Positions 40,233 through 49,543 of a stretch of DNA of 64,000 nucleotides are shown here, in pieces. Within the stretch, counting starts at the first letter, position 1, and every line of letters starts with the position of its first letter. The DNA comes from Eubacterium barkeri (GTDB lineage Bacteria; Bacillota; Clostridia; Eubacteriales; Eubacteriaceae). The position numbers and the translations under genes were made by a program. The notes under the pieces were generated by a model. It was not told the origin of the DNA. It searched no databases and worked only from the letters and a program-made list of their open reading frames with translations. The stretch covers positions 1 through 64,000 of the forward strand of contig NZ_FNOU01000004.1 in assembly GCF_900107125.1 (NCBI RefSeq), read 5' to 3'.

Positions 40233-40319
40233 GCCGAAGTGATGGAATTGGCAGACGTGACGGACTCAAAATCCGTTGGTAGCAATACCGTGTGGGTTCG
40301 AGTCCCACCTTCGGCACCA
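40233..40319 (+). tRNA. tRNA-Leu (anticodon CAA)
   Basis: An 87-nt class II tRNA. Acceptor stem GCCGAAG/CTTCGGC with discriminator A and encoded CCA, anticodon stem ACGGA/TCCGT with loop CTCAAAA (anticodon CAA), long variable arm, and T-arm GTGGGTTCGAGTCCCAC. It reads UUG codons. Confidence 0.97.
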
Positions 40320-40338
40320 TACAAAGAATGAATGAAAG

Positions 40339-40369
40339 CCCCTAACCATAAGGATTTAGGGGATTTTTT
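40339..40369 (+). terminator. terminator after tRNA-Leu
   Basis: CCCCTAA (40339-40345) pairs with TTAGGGG (40356-40362), followed by a T-run. Confidence 0.85.
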
Positions 40370-40371
40370 AT

Positions 40372-40814
40372 ATGTTGGAATTATGGGAGGTTTACCCTTT
40401 AACGTACCATTTACAGATTCTTACCGAGGGTCGTATTTCGCTTTCTTTGGGAGGGTGTAACTTTCGGCCGGACTGGTGCGGATATATCCTAGGGTAAAGG
40501 CCTAGGCCATGGCCCGTTGGCTCGCTACCGGCGTTCTGTGCTGCCCTTCTTCTTGGAATTGTCCAAGGTTTTTCTTTTTGTCCACCACTTGATATAATAC
40601 CCTTTAAGAGCAGTTCGCTGGGTAGCTGATCCAAAATTATAGAGGGTATTTTCATTCTACGCATTTCAATGTTTTTTCCTCTATATCTAGGACTGCACCG
40701 AATCAATGAATATTTGCTTTTGATTAATTGAAACCTGGGTGAAAATATCTACTGAGATAATACCTTTTGGTCGTCTATGGTGGAAAATTCAGCGATTACT
40801 AGAATGCTGCTGAC
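40372..40814. other. 440-bp stretch without a recognisable gene
   Basis: Higher G+C between 40430 and 40570 than around it. A minus-strand frame of 104 codons at 40392-40706 is rich in Pro, Arg and Gly, has no ribosome binding site and no family resemblance. It may be a decayed mobile-element fragment or noncoding. Confidence 0.4.
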
Positions 40815-41834
40815 TTACATGCGCTCAAGCAATAATTCGGAAAATTCGTCAATATCCTCAGGTGCTCCCTGCTTGAGTAATCCGCACTTTGCGCACAGCA
40901 GATAGGTACGAGTGGTGCGTTCACCACGCAGAAACATATTTTGAAACTCCCATAAAAGGGTACTATCCCAAACGCGTCGGGGTGATATGTATGCACCGAG
41001 TTCACGACCCAACAGCATGGAGTGGTTCCAATCAAAGCGACAAAGGCCATAAGACCCATCAGAGTTGATTGCCATTTCGTAAAACACATACGGGCAAACA
41101 CGGACCTCCTTAATTTCATCGCCCAACAGCCCAACGGCTTTGTTGATCGCGACTTGCTCTTGCTCGAATTTTGGCCAATAGTCAATGATATGTTCCACAA
41201 AAATACCGTCGGTTATATTTCCGAAGGTAGCGTAAAATTGTTGCTCTTGTGCTTCAGTCAAAATATCCCCATTAATTTTAATATTCATTTCACATTGCTT
41301 GCGGTGTTCATAGAAAAAAGAAATATTATTCACAAAGGCGTTATAATCAAGTTTGTATCGTGAAAAATCCTCGTATTGTGCGGAATTGATTCCTTCTACT
41401 GAAATATTAATACGGTCAAGTCCTGCGTCAATTATCTTTAGACTTAAGGCTGGCGTAAGTAGCGATGCGTTGGTGGTAGTATCTACACGCTCGCAACAAC
41501 CAGACTCCTTTGCATAGCGTACCATATCTGGGAAGTATGGATTGAGCAACGGCTCCCCATCTTTGTAGAGCCTGATAACCTGTATTTTATCTTTAAAATC
41601 GTGCATTGAATCGATCAAGGATTTGTATAAGTCAAAGTCCATTGGACCATGACCGCGTCCTGGTGTTTTTTTCAAAAGTGAAATGTTACCGGATGGGCAA
41701 AATTTGCAGTGAAAATTGCATGTATCACAGGGGTCAATATGGACGATGTAGGGTGTTCTAAGTGGAAGTACATTCTTGAGTTCCTCTCGGTTGTGTAGAT
41801 CAATGCGAGGCTTCACTTGTGCGTTCATTTCCAT
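40815..41834 (-). CDS. radical SAM protein with a SPASM-type C-terminus
   Basis: 339 residues. C-x3-C-x2-C (CNFHCKFC, about residue 39) binds the SAM cluster, preceded by YIVHIDPCDTC. The SAM-binding region includes YKDGEPLLNP and DTTTNASLLTP. The C-terminal part has further cysteines (VCPYVFYEMAINSDG, GLCRFDWN, CAKCGLL), typical of SPASM/twitch auxiliary clusters. Members modify peptides or small substrates, but no precursor peptide gene was found. Its promoter contains two copies of the same 13-bp palindrome as the neighbouring marR gene, so it is probably the target of that regulator. Confidence 0.85.
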   Translation of the reverse strand: MEMNAQVKPRIDLHNREELKNVLPLRTPYIVHIDPCDTCNFHCKFCPSGNISLLKKTPGRGHGPMDFDLYKSLIDSMHDFKDKIQVIRLYKDGEPLLNPYFPDMVRYAKESGCCERVDTTTNASLLTPALSLKIIDAGLDRINISVEGINSAQYEDFSRYKLDYNAFVNNISFFYEHRKQCEMNIKINGDILTEAQEQQFYATFGNITDGIFVEHIIDYWPKFEQEQVAINKAVGLLGDEIKEVRVCPYVFYEMAINSDGSYGLCRFDWNHSMLLGRELGAYISPRRVWDSTLLWEFQNMFLRGERTTRTYLLCAKCGLLKQGAPEDIDEFSELLLERM

Positions 41835-41877
41835 AATGGATCAGTTCCTTCCCTAGTAAGTATTTTTATTTGCTTTT

Positions 41878-41925
41878 ATTTTAGCAGCTAAATAATAAAA
41901 CGTCAAGTTTTATTTAGCTGCTAAA
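41878..41925 (-). promoter_or_regulatory. promoter and two operator boxes of the radical SAM gene
   Basis: Minus-strand TTGACG (41901-41906), 17-bp spacer, TAAAAT (41878-41883). Palindromic box TTTAGCAGCTAAA (41880-41892) overlaps the -10 and spacer. TTTAGCTGCTAAA (41913-41925) lies just upstream of the -35. Confidence 0.75.
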
Positions 41926-41957
41926 TAAAATACTAGAGGGAACGGTTAAAGTATTAT

Positions 41958-42401
41958 TTATTTTCTGGGTAGGTTTTCTATATACACATCTAAAAATGCT
42001 AAAATAGCATCGCGGTGTTCTTGGGAAAGACTGCTTAAATATTTTATTACATTTTGGTAGGACTGTGCATGGAAGTGGTCGTGCGCCTGTTCTGCGGTTC
42101 TGCCAAGAGCTGTTAGTTTTAAATATACAGCTTTCTGATTGCCTTCTACTTTAAATTTTTCCACAAGTCCTTTTTGAAGGAGCTTGTTCGTGGTTTGTGT
42201 TACAGCTCCATTTGTAATGCCCAATAATTTGGCAAGCGCATTTGCATTGATAGATTCATGTGCTCCGATGGCTTCAATGGTGTGGATTTCAGCAGGATAC
42301 AACAGTATCCCCACGCCAAAGTCTCGAGCACATTTGCTGGTTTTGTTCATAACGTTGGTAAGCTCTATTACCTTTTCTAAGATTTCATGGTATTGCTTCA
42401 T
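41958..42401 (-). CDS. MarR family transcriptional regulator
   Basis: A 147-residue winged-helix protein: NANALAKLLGITNGAVTQTTNKLLQKGLV is the DNA-reading helix pair, and KVEGNQKAVYLKLTALGR the wing. It lies upstream of the radical SAM gene on the same strand. A third copy of the TTTAGC-x-(G/A)CTAAA box lies directly upstream of its own start, so it likely represses itself and the radical SAM gene. The start at 42401 follows AGGAGGCGATATTAAA. Confidence 0.9.
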   Translation of the reverse strand: MKQYHEILEKVIELTNVMNKTSKCARDFGVGILLYPAEIHTIEAIGAHESINANALAKLLGITNGAVTQTTNKLLQKGLVEKFKVEGNQKAVYLKLTALGRTAEQAHDHFHAQSYQNVIKYLSSLSQEHRDAILAFLDVYIENLPRK

Positions 42402-42421
42402 TTTAATATCGCCTCCTGTAT

Positions 42422-42434
42422 TTTAGCAACTAAA
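42422..42434. promoter_or_regulatory. operator box upstream of marR
   Basis: TTTAGCAACTAAA differs from the two boxes at 41880 and 41913 at one or two central positions. It lies about 20 bases before the marR start. Confidence 0.65.
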
Positions 42435-42564
42435 AAATATTGTCAATGAGTTTTTGTAGAATTTTTTCGAAGTTTGCAATGATAACAATTATTGCCTTTT
42501 GAGCCTGTATTAATTTATAGTACTCTGATAATACTATTTAATCAATTGATAAGTTGGAGAAAGA

Positions 42565-42648
42565 ATGTTTCATAAGAACAAACGAGGGACATTATCTTAT
42601 CAAAACCTGGAAGAACTCAAAAAGGATTTTGAGGCAGAGCGTAGATAA
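42565..42648 (+). CDS. possible 27-residue peptide
   Basis: ATG after TTGGAGAAAGA encodes MFHKNKRGTLSYQNLEELKK plus DFEAERR, a charged, helical peptide. No relatives recognised and no clear promoter. Included because the ribosome binding site is good. Confidence 0.3.
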   Translation: MFHKNKRGTLSYQNLEELKKDFEAERR

Positions 42649-42814
42649 AATGGTATCATGGGGGCGGGGTAAGGAAAATTTAAAGTTTAAGAGGCTTTTT
42701 GCATATTAAAAATAGCATTTTTAGCCGCTATCAATACTATTTCGCACACCCATAAAACCCTTATAGGGGCATGTGCCCTAGCCTATTTTAAAAGGGTGTC
42801 ACAGCGTGGGTAAT

Positions 42815-43027
42815 CTAATACCACCACTTTAGCTTTTCGGGTTCGTGGGTTTCGTTATCGTCATAATATACAGCCAGCCGAAAAACATAGAGAAGGCATC
42901 GGTCCTCTTGAAAGCCCTTATAGGAACAATCCTGTTGAAATAATGTTTCGGGGTCTTTTCCCTTTAGGTCAGCGATGGTCTTAATCCCAATATTTAGTAA
43001 ATGCTGTTCAATTTTTTTCCGATTCAT
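42815..43027 (-). CDS. Cdd1-like helix-hairpin-helix protein (pathogenicity locus domain)
   Basis: 70 residues. MNRKKIEQHLLNIGIKTIAD contains a helix-hairpin-helix (LLNIGIKTIADLKGKDPETLF), followed by KGFQEDRCLLYVFRLAVYYD, the conserved core of the small Cdd1 family. Function unknown; HhH folds usually bind DNA without sequence specificity. A long imperfect hairpin at about 42750-42800 may end the transcript. Confidence 0.8.
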   Translation of the reverse strand: MNRKKIEQHLLNIGIKTIADLKGKDPETLFQQDCSYKGFQEDRCLLYVFRLAVYYDDNETHEPEKLKWWY

Positions 43028-43452
43028 GGAATAGCGGTTAAATTGCTGGTGCTTTTACGCGTGTTGTTTTTCATAGAATAGCCTCGATAGTGTGATTCAA
43101 ACGATTGGTTTTTATTTCTGCATTGGGTCTGTTGATAAATAGGATAACACAGAAACACGACCCTTTAAAGCCGCATTGGTTTTTTAGAGGAAATATTATT
43201 TTTGTTGGCGGCGAAGGGCTGCTTTGTGGAAGGCAGTGGTAGGATTGTGGGACGGATTAGAGCCAGAAGATTATTGGATCGGTTTTGTATGCGGCGGGAC
43301 GGAAAAAACGGGGGAATGGATAAAGAAGGGATAAAATTTTGTCATTTTTTTTTGTAAAAATAAAGGAGAACTAATGAATAAGCGGCTAAAACACAAGGTT
43401 TAACAAGAATTTTAAGATAAAAGAAATTCGTATTGTTTTTTGTGGGCAGGTC
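43028..43452. other. intergenic region before cggR
   Basis: No supported gene. A nine-codon frame with a perfect AAAGGAG at 43374-43403 (MNKRLKHKV) is the only coding-like feature and is too short to call. Confidence 0.5.
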
Positions 43453-43493
43453 TTGTATTATACAAATGAATGAGATATAATGACATTGTCCCG
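43453..43493 (+). promoter_or_regulatory. cggR-gap operon promoter and CggR operator
   Basis: TTGTAT (43453-43458), 17-bp spacer, perfect TATAAT (43476-43481). Immediately downstream, GACATTGTCCCG (43482-43493) is the reverse complement of CGGGACAATGTC, matching the CGGGAC...TGTC operator known for Bacillus CggR. Confidence 0.75.
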
Positions 43494-43546
43494 GTGGGAA
43501 CAAATTTGAACAGGCCTTTCACCTGAGGATGGGAAGTGGATGATCA

Positions 43547-44587
43547 GTGGAAGAAAATTTAAAAATCAGTAAAGATCTCGTGGATTTGCAGCGATTGGTC
43601 GTGCCTGAAATCGGTGCATTAATCGAGATGCGGTACAACATCCTGTCAACCATCAAGAGTGAGGAACCCATCGGTCGGCGGAATTTAGCTTTTGTTCTCG
43701 ATATGAGTGAGCGTCAGGTGCGCAACGAAATAGAGTTCCTCCAAAACCAGAAGCTCTTAAATGTAGAGCGTCAGGGTGTCGTTCTGACGGATCTGGGGAA
43801 AAAGATTATTCTTCAGCTAAAACGAATGTTATACACGTATAATGGTTTGGAGCAGCTGGAGCATGAGCTGGAAGAAAAACTTCATCTTAAAAAGGTGGTC
43901 GTATCTCCTGGAGATATGGATATGAATTATCAGGTCCTTAAATTTATGGGCCGTTCAGCCGCCCAATACATTCTGTCCATTCTTAAGTACAGAGATACCT
44001 TGGCACTTACTGGCGGAGCCAGTGCAGCCGTGGTGGCTGAGCAGATGAAGGAATCCATTTATCCGGATGTCTATGTTATCCCGGCCCGGGGTGGGATTGG
44101 AAAGAGCCATTCGACCCAAGCCAATAATGTCGTAGCAGAAATGGGGCTTAAGCTCCATGCCAACTACGAGCTCCTTCACCTGCCGGATAATATTGATAAT
44201 CGGCTGCTGGATGCGTTAAAGGACTATCCGGAAATCAAGCGTGTGTTTGATAAAATGAATGAGATTGATGTTTTTGTCTTTGGGATTGGTCGGGCGGATG
44301 TATTAGCCGATTGGCGAAACCTGAAATTAAAAGAAAAACAACGAATACTGGATATGGGTGCTGTGGGAGAGGCCTTCGGACACTATTTCGATGTCAATGG
44401 TAAGGTTATTTCACCATCCAGCTCCATTGGAATCAGTATTGAAAACTATAAACGGATCCCCCACGCCATTGCAGTGGCAGGTGGTGTGTCTAAGGCAGAT
44501 GCCATTATCGGCGTCAGCCGGGTTAAACCGAATATGGTGTTAATGACGGATGAAAGTGCCGCAAAGGAAATCATCCGAAAATTATAA
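43547..44587 (+). CDS. cggR: central glycolytic genes regulator CggR (SorC family)
   Basis: 346 residues. An N-terminal winged helix (LSTIKSEEPIGRRNLAFVLDMSERQVRNEIEFL) is joined to a sugar-phosphate-binding SorC domain (LALTGGASAAVVAEQM, PARGGIGKSHSTQANNV, FGIGRAD, AVGEAFGHYFD, IAVAGGVSKADAI). CggR represses the glycolytic operon and is released by fructose 1,6-bisphosphate. It heads the gap-pgk-tpiA cluster, as in Bacillus. Start is GTG at 43547; the ATG at 43540 is out of frame. Confidence 0.95.
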   Translation: MEENLKISKDLVDLQRLVVPEIGALIEMRYNILSTIKSEEPIGRRNLAFVLDMSERQVRNEIEFLQNQKLLNVERQGVVLTDLGKKIILQLKRMLYTYNGLEQLEHELEEKLHLKKVVVSPGDMDMNYQVLKFMGRSAAQYILSILKYRDTLALTGGASAAVVAEQMKESIYPDVYVIPARGGIGKSHSTQANNVVAEMGLKLHANYELLHLPDNIDNRLLDALKDYPEIKRVFDKMNEIDVFVFGIGRADVLADWRNLKLKEKQRILDMGAVGEAFGHYFDVNGKVISPSSSIGISIENYKRIPHAIAVAGGVSKADAIIGVSRVKPNMVLMTDESAAKEIIRKL

Positions 44588-44645
44588 ATGAAGCATTTTA
44601 TGAATTGTGTTTTCAAAGTATTCTATTTTTAAGGAGGCAGATAAA

Positions 44646-45659
44646 ATGTCTGTAAAAGTTGCAATTAATGGTTTTGGTAGAATTGGTCGTTTAGCATTTA
44701 GACAAATGTTTGGTGCTGAAGGATATGATGTTGTCGCAATCAATGATTTAACCAGCCCTAGAATGTTAGCACACCTGCTGAAATATGACTCTGCACAAGG
44801 AACCTACGCTTTAGCAAGTACTGTTGAAGCCAAAGAAGATTCCATCGTTGTGGATGGGAAGGAAATCAAAATCTATGCTCAGAAGAATCCTGCGGATTTA
44901 CCCTGGGGTGAATTAGATGTTGATGTCGTTCTGGAATGTACCGGTTTCTTTGCATCAAAAGAAAAAGCATCTGCTCATTTGGCAGCTGGTGCCAAGAAGG
45001 TCGTTATTTCTGCACCTGCCGGCAACGATCTGCCGACGGTTGTCTTCGGTGTTAATGAAGATGTCCTGACTGCTGATGATACCGTCATCTCAGCTGCATC
45101 CTGTACCACAAACTGCTTAGCACCAATGGCCAATGCACTGAATAAATTAGCAAAGATTAAAAAAGGCTATATGACCACCATCCACGCATACACCGGTGAT
45201 CAGATGACCCTTGATGGCCCTCATCCAAAGGGTGACTTAAGAAGAGCCCGTGCTGCTGCGGTTAACATTGTCCCCAATACCACTGGTGCTGCTAAGGCCA
45301 TTGGTCTGGTTATCCCGGAATTAAACGGTGTATTAGACGGCTGTGCACAGCGTGTGCCCGTTCCCACTGGTTCCTTAACCCAGTTAGTTGCTGTCGTTGA
45401 AGGTACTGTGACAGCTGATCAGGTTAACGCTGCCATGAAAGCTGCTTCTGACGCTTCCTTCGGATACACTGAAGATGAACTGGTATCCTCAGATATCGTC
45501 GGCATTACCTTCGGTTCCTTATTCGATGGAACACAGACAACCACCATGGATATGGGCGATGGCACCACTTTAGTCAAGGCTGTTTCCTGGTACGATAATG
45601 AAAACTCCTACACCAGCCAGATGGTGCGTACCATTAAATACTTTGCTGAATTAGCATAA
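44646..45659 (+). CDS. gap: glyceraldehyde-3-phosphate dehydrogenase
   Basis: 337 residues, NAD-binding Rossmann fold [14 protein letters not shown], catalytic cysteine in [12 protein letters not shown], the phosphate-binding TGAAKAIG and the C-terminal [13 protein letters not shown]. It oxidises glyceraldehyde 3-phosphate to 1,3-bisphosphoglycerate with NAD+. The ATG at 44646 follows AAGGAGGCAGATAAA; an upstream in-frame ATG would add 13 unrelated residues. Codon use suggests high expression. Confidence 0.98.
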   Translation: MSVKVAINGFGRIGRLAFRQMFGAEGYDVVAINDLTSPRMLAHLLKYDSAQGTYALASTVEAKEDSIVVDGKEIKIYAQKNPADLPWGELDVDVVLECTGFFASKEKASAHLAAGAKKVVISAPAGNDLPTVVFGVNEDVLTADDTVISAASCTTNCLAPMANALNKLAKIKKGYMTTIHAYTGDQMTLDGPHPKGDLRRARAAAVNIVPNTTGAAKAIGLVIPELNGVLDGCAQRVPVPTGSLTQLVAVVEGTVTADQVNAAMKAASDASFGYTEDELVSSDIVGITFGSLFDGTQTTTMDMGDGTTLVKAVSWYDNENSYTSQMVRTIKYFAELA

Positions 45660-45707
45660 TTTAGAAAGAACAATAGCACCAAATCTGCCCACCGGCGGAT
45701 TTAACCG

Positions 45708-45730
45708 GGGGCTCCTTTGGAGCCCCTTTA
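45708..45730 (+). terminator. intercistronic hairpin between gap and pgk
   Basis: GGGGCTCC/GGAGCCCC with a three-base loop and a poor T-run (TTTATTA). It may be a partial terminator or processing site that sets the gap to pgk ratio. Confidence 0.7.
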
Positions 45731-45772
45731 TTACTTTAAAAGCCCCAGAAACAAGAAAGAGGTTAGTTCAAT

Positions 45773-46960
45773 ATGAAGAAAACAGTAAAAGATATCGACT
45801 TAAAGGGTAAAAAGGTCCTGATGCGTGCTGATTTCAATGTGCCCTTCAACGAGGCCATGGAGATCACCGATGATACCAGAATCCAGGCAGCATTGCCCAC
45901 CATCAAATATATTTTAGATCAAGGGGCATCTCTGATCCTCATGTCCCATTTAGGACGCCCTAAAAATGAGCCCGATCCTAAGTTTTCCCTGGAGCCAGTA
46001 GCCAAGCGTTTATCAGAAGTACTGGGTAAGCAGGTTATTTTTAGCGATGACGGAGAAGTGGTTGGTGAAGTGACCAAGGACGCCGCAGCAAAGCTGCAGC
46101 CCGGTCAAATTTTACTGCTCCAGAACACCCGCTTCAGACCAGAGGAAAAGAAAAATGATGCCGTCTTTGCAAAGGAACTGGCCAGCCTGGCCGATGTCTT
46201 TGTGGATGATGCCTTTGGTTCCTGTCACCGTGCCCATGCATCCACCGCAGGCGTTGCCGATTATCTTCCCGCAGTATCGGGATTCCTCATTCAGAAGGAG
46301 CTCGACTTCATCGGTGGGGCTTTAGAAGATCCCAAGCGTCCCTTTGTGGCCATCCTCGGAGGGTCTAAGGTATCCGATAAAATCGGCGTGATCAATAATC
46401 TCCTGGAAAAGGTGGATACCCTCATCATCGGTGGTGGGATGGCCTTTACTTTCTTAAAAGCACAGGGTTATGAAATTGGAACATCCTTATTGGAAGAGGA
46501 TAAGGTGGAATTAGCTAAAGAGCTGATCCGTAAGGCCGAAGGCCGTGGTGTGAAGCTCTTGTTGCCGGTGGATGTTGTGGTTGCACCGAAATTCGCAGCC
46601 GATGCGCCTGCCACCAATGTTAAAGCCGACGCCATCCCCGCCGATCAGATGGGCCTGGATATTGGAGTGGAAACCCAGAAAATCTTTGCCGATGCCATTG
46701 TTGATGCAGCCACCGTCATTTGGAACGGACCCATGGGTGTCTTTGAATTCCCGGCCTTTGCCAAGGGAACCATTGCAGTGGCTCAGGCTATGGCAGATTC
46801 CAATGCTGTTACCATCATTGGCGGTGGCGACTCCGCAGCAGCTGTGAAGCAGCTCGGTTTTGAAGCGGGCATGAGCCATATTTCCACCGGTGGTGGTGCC
46901 TCCTTGGAATTCATGGAAGGCAAGGTCCTCCCTGGAATCGCTGTTCTGGAAGATAAATAA
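45773..46960 (+). CDS. pgk: phosphoglycerate kinase
   Basis: 395 residues with [30 protein letters not shown], the RAHAST loop ([11 protein letters not shown]), [11 protein letters not shown] and GGGDSAAA near the C-terminus. It makes ATP from 1,3-bisphosphoglycerate. The insertion and order are normal. The gene is followed 28 bp later by tpiA. Confidence 0.98.
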   Translation: MKKTVKDIDLKGKKVLMRADFNVPFNEAMEITDDTRIQAALPTIKYILDQGASLILMSHLGRPKNEPDPKFSLEPVAKRLSEVLGKQVIFSDDGEVVGEVTKDAAAKLQPGQILLLQNTRFRPEEKKNDAVFAKELASLADVFVDDAFGSCHRAHASTAGVADYLPAVSGFLIQKELDFIGGALEDPKRPFVAILGGSKVSDKIGVINNLLEKVDTLIIGGGMAFTFLKAQGYEIGTSLLEEDKVELAKELIRKAEGRGVKLLLPVDVVVAPKFAADAPATNVKADAIPADQMGLDIGVETQKIFADAIVDAATVIWNGPMGVFEFPAFAKGTIAVAQAMADSNAVTIIGGGDSAAAVKQLGFEAGMSHISTGGGASLEFMEGKVLPGIAVLEDK

Positions 46961-46988
46961 GCAGTTTTTATATAATAGGAGAGAAAAA

Positions 46989-47729
46989 ATGTCAAGAAGA
47001 CCAATTATTGCAGGTAACTGGAAGATGAACAAGGATATAACAGGTGCCAAGGCGTTAATCGAAGAATTAAAGCCGTTGGTGGCCGGTGCAGAGGCAGAAG
47101 TTGTTTTCTGCCCCCCCTATGTCGATCTGCCGGAAGCCGTCGCACTGACCGAAGGAACGAATATCGGTATTGGTGCCCAGAATATGCACTATGCCGAAAG
47201 TGGTGCCTACACTGGTGAAATTGCCGGTGAAATGCTGACTGCCATTGGGGTGAAGTATGTGGTTATCGGCCATTCCGAACGCCGTGAATACTACAACGAA
47301 ACGGATGAAGCTGTGAATAAAAAGGCCATTAAGGCCTTGGAATTAGGACTCGTTCCCATCGTTTGCTGTGGCGAAACCCTGGACGAACGGGAAAGCGGAC
47401 AGGCTGAAGCCAAGGTCGTGGGTCAGATTGAAAAGGGCCTTGCAGACATTGATGATATCGCCAAGGTGGTTGTTGCTTACGAACCGATTTGGGCCATTGG
47501 CACTGGCAAAACTGCCAGCAAAGAAGAAGCGGATGAAGCCTGTGGCTGGGTCCGAAAGACCATTGCAAAAATGTATGGTGAAGACGCTGCAGAAGCGGTT
47601 CGTGTTCAGTACGGTGGAAGCGTAAAGCCCGCCAACGCGGCAGAACTTATGGCGATGCCGAATATCGATGGTGCATTAGTCGGCGGCGCAAGCTTAACTG
47701 CGGATTTCTCCAAAATTGTTAAATACTAA
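46989..47729 (+). CDS. tpiA: triosephosphate isomerase
   Basis: 246 residues: GNWKMNKD with the catalytic Lys, GHSERREYYNETD with the catalytic His, VAYEPIWAIGTGK with the catalytic Glu, and YGGSVKPANA for phosphate binding. It interconverts dihydroxyacetone phosphate and glyceraldehyde 3-phosphate. Start at 46989, after AGGAGAGAAAAA. Confidence 0.98.
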   Translation: MSRRPIIAGNWKMNKDITGAKALIEELKPLVAGAEAEVVFCPPYVDLPEAVALTEGTNIGIGAQNMHYAESGAYTGEIAGEMLTAIGVKYVVIGHSERREYYNETDEAVNKKAIKALELGLVPIVCCGETLDERESGQAEAKVVGQIEKGLADIDDIAKVVVAYEPIWAIGTGKTASKEEADEACGWVRKTIAKMYGEDAAEAVRVQYGGSVKPANAAELMAMPNIDGALVGGASLTADFSKIVKY

Positions 47730-47750
47730 CTTAAAATCAATTCAAAGTAA

Positions 47751-47779
47751 TTGAATGCGCAGAGCGATTAGCGTATAAT
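47751..47779 (+). promoter_or_regulatory. internal promoter before gpmI
   Basis: TTGAAT (47751-47756), 17-bp spacer, perfect TATAAT (47774-47779). The predicted start (about 47786) falls at the foot of the following hairpin. Confidence 0.7.
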
Positions 47780-47784
47780 TGAAA

Positions 47785-47818
47785 AAAAGAGTGCGGGGGA
47801 TTGGCTCTGCACTCTTTT
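47785..47818 (+). terminator. hairpin after tpiA, at the 5' end of the gpmI transcript
   Basis: AAAAGAGTGC pairs with GCACTCTTTT. It can terminate read-through from tpiA or act as a 5' stem for gpmI mRNA made from the adjoining promoter. Confidence 0.75.
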
Positions 47819-47829
47819 CATTAGAACGG

Positions 47830-47854
47830 TAATGATCATCAGTGGTGATCATTA
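47830..47854. promoter_or_regulatory. 9-bp inverted repeat in the gpmI leader
   Basis: TAATGATCA and TGATCATTA separated by seven bases, 23 bases before the gpmI ATG. Either an operator or an mRNA stem near the ribosome binding site. Confidence 0.5.
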
Positions 47855-47876
47855 AAGCATTAAGAAAAGGAGTATT

Positions 47877-49415
47877 ATGAGAGGAAATTTAACAACGCTC
47901 ATTATTTTAGATGGTTTTGGCTATACTCAAAATACTGAAGGGAATGCGGTGCTGGAAGCACTAACCCCTCATTTAGATGCGTTTTACGACAACAATCCCC
48001 ACACCTTTATCGGTGCGTCCGGTATGGAGGTTGGGTTACCCGATGGGCAAATGGGAAATTCCGAAGTAGGGCATCTGAACCTGGGTGCAGGACGGATTGT
48101 ATATCAGGAACTTACCCGTATTACCAAATCCACTCAGGATGGGGATTTTTTTGAAAATGAGGCTTTTTTAGCTGGAATCAAGAATTGCAAGGAACACGAT
48201 TCTGCACTTCATCTCATGGGGCTGGTCTCCGATGGTGGTGTCCATAGCCATCTGAATCACCTCTTTGCACTGTTGGAACTGGCAAAGAAAGAGGGGCTCA
48301 CAAAGGTTTATGTCCATTGCTTCATGGATGGCCGGGATACGGCACCCATGAGTGGCGCGGGGTTCATTGCTGCTCTGGAAGCCAAAATGGCAGAATTGGG
48401 TGTTGGTGAGATTGCGACCATCGATGGCCGTTATTACGCCATGGATCGTGATAATCGCTGGGAACGGGTTCAGAAGGCCTACGACGCCCTGGTCCTTGGA
48501 GAAGGAGATACCGCCAGTACCCCTGGGGCCTGTATGGAAAAATCCTATGCCGGCGATGTGACCGATGAATTCATCCTGCCCTGTGTGATTGCTCCGGAAA
48601 AAGATAAAACCATCAAAGCGAACGATACCCTGATCTTTTTCAACTTCCGCCCAGACCGTGCCAGGGAGCTGACCCGAACCTTCATCGATGCCGATTTTGA
48701 TGGTTTTGAACGGGGGAAAGGCTTCTTCCCGGTATTTATGATTAGCATGACTCAGTACGATGCCAGCTTTGAGGGGGTTGAAATTGCCTTCAAGCCCCAA
48801 ACCATTGAGAATACCCTGGGTGAGTACTTGAGCAAGAATGGGGTACCTCAGCTGCGGATTGCGGAAACGGAAAAATATGCCCATGTGACCTATTTCTTCA
48901 ACGGTGGTGTCGAAAAGCAGTATGAAGGGGAAGAACGGACGCTGGTGCCATCCCCCAAGGTGGCCACTTATGATCTTCAGCCTGAAATGAGTGCCTACGA
49001 AGTAACGGATAAGGTGCTGGAAGCCATTGATTCCGATGCCTTTAAAGCCATTATCCTCAATTTTGCAAATTGCGATATGGTGGGACATACCGGTGTGATT
49101 CCTGCGGCAGAAAAAGCTGTGGAAGCGGTGGATACCTGTGCCGCTAAGGTCATCGATGCTGTTTTGGCAAAGGGCGGGAATGTGATTTTGACAGCCGACC
49201 ATGGCAATGCAGAAAAAATGGTCGATTATGAAACCAAAGAGCCCTGGACAGCCCACACGACTAATCCAGTTGAATGTGTCATCGCTGGCCTGGGGGATGT
49301 TACCTTACGGGATGGGGGGCGTTTAGCAGACATCGCTCCGACAATTTTAGACCTGCTGGACATGCCTGTTCCCGCGGAAATGACCGGAAAAACGTTGATT
49401 GAGAAGTTGAACTAG
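47877..49415 (+). CDS. gpmI: 2,3-bisphosphoglycerate-independent phosphoglycerate mutase
   Basis: 512 residues of the Mn2+-dependent alkaline phosphatase superfamily. LIILDGFG supplies the first metal Asp, GQMGNSEVGHLNLGAGR the phosphoserine nucleophile, DGRDTAP, FFNFRPDRARELT and TADHGNAE the other ligands. It interconverts 3- and 2-phosphoglycerate. It follows tpiA after a hairpin and internal promoter; enolase is not adjacent. Confidence 0.97.
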   Translation: MRGNLTTLIILDGFGYTQNTEGNAVLEALTPHLDAFYDNNPHTFIGASGMEVGLPDGQMGNSEVGHLNLGAGRIVYQELTRITKSTQDGDFFENEAFLAGIKNCKEHDSALHLMGLVSDGGVHSHLNHLFALLELAKKEGLTKVYVHCFMDGRDTAPMSGAGFIAALEAKMAELGVGEIATIDGRYYAMDRDNRWERVQKAYDALVLGEGDTASTPGACMEKSYAGDVTDEFILPCVIAPEKDKTIKANDTLIFFNFRPDRARELTRTFIDADFDGFERGKGFFPVFMISMTQYDASFEGVEIAFKPQTIENTLGEYLSKNGVPQLRIAETEKYAHVTYFFNGGVEKQYEGEERTLVPSPKVATYDLQPEMSAYEVTDKVLEAIDSDAFKAIILNFANCDMVGHTGVIPAAEKAVEAVDTCAAKVIDAVLAKGGNVILTADHGNAEKMVDYETKEPWTAHTTNPVECVIAGLGDVTLRDGGRLADIAPTILDLLDMPVPAEMTGKTLIEKLN

Positions 49416-49447
49416 GACTGCGGGTGAAACTCGATTACACATCAAAA

Positions 49448-49480
49448 ATGCACTGAAAAATTACATTTTCAGTGCATTTT
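49448..49480 (+). terminator. terminator after gpmI
   Basis: A perfect 12-bp stem ATGCACTGAAAA/TTTTCAGTGCAT followed by T residues. Confidence 0.9.
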
Positions 49481-49484
49481 TATA

Positions 49485-49513
49485 TTGAAAAGACAATGTC
49501 CCTGTGATAAAAT
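49485..49513 (+). promoter_or_regulatory. secG promoter
   Basis: TTGAAA (49485-49490), 17-bp spacer, TAAAAT (49508-49513), immediately after the gpmI terminator. Confidence 0.7.
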
Positions 49514-49543
49514 AACAATCACGGTTAAAACGGAGGTGAGATA

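Noticed and set aside
40392-40706. 104-codon minus-strand frame after tRNA-Leu
   Set aside because: No ribosome binding site and no family resemblance; Pro/Arg/Gly-rich composition suggests noncoding or a decayed fragment.
43374-43403. Nine-codon leader (MNKRLKHKV) with a perfect Shine-Dalgarno sequence before cggR
   Set aside because: Too short to support, and it lies upstream of the consensus cggR promoter, so it would be on a different transcript.
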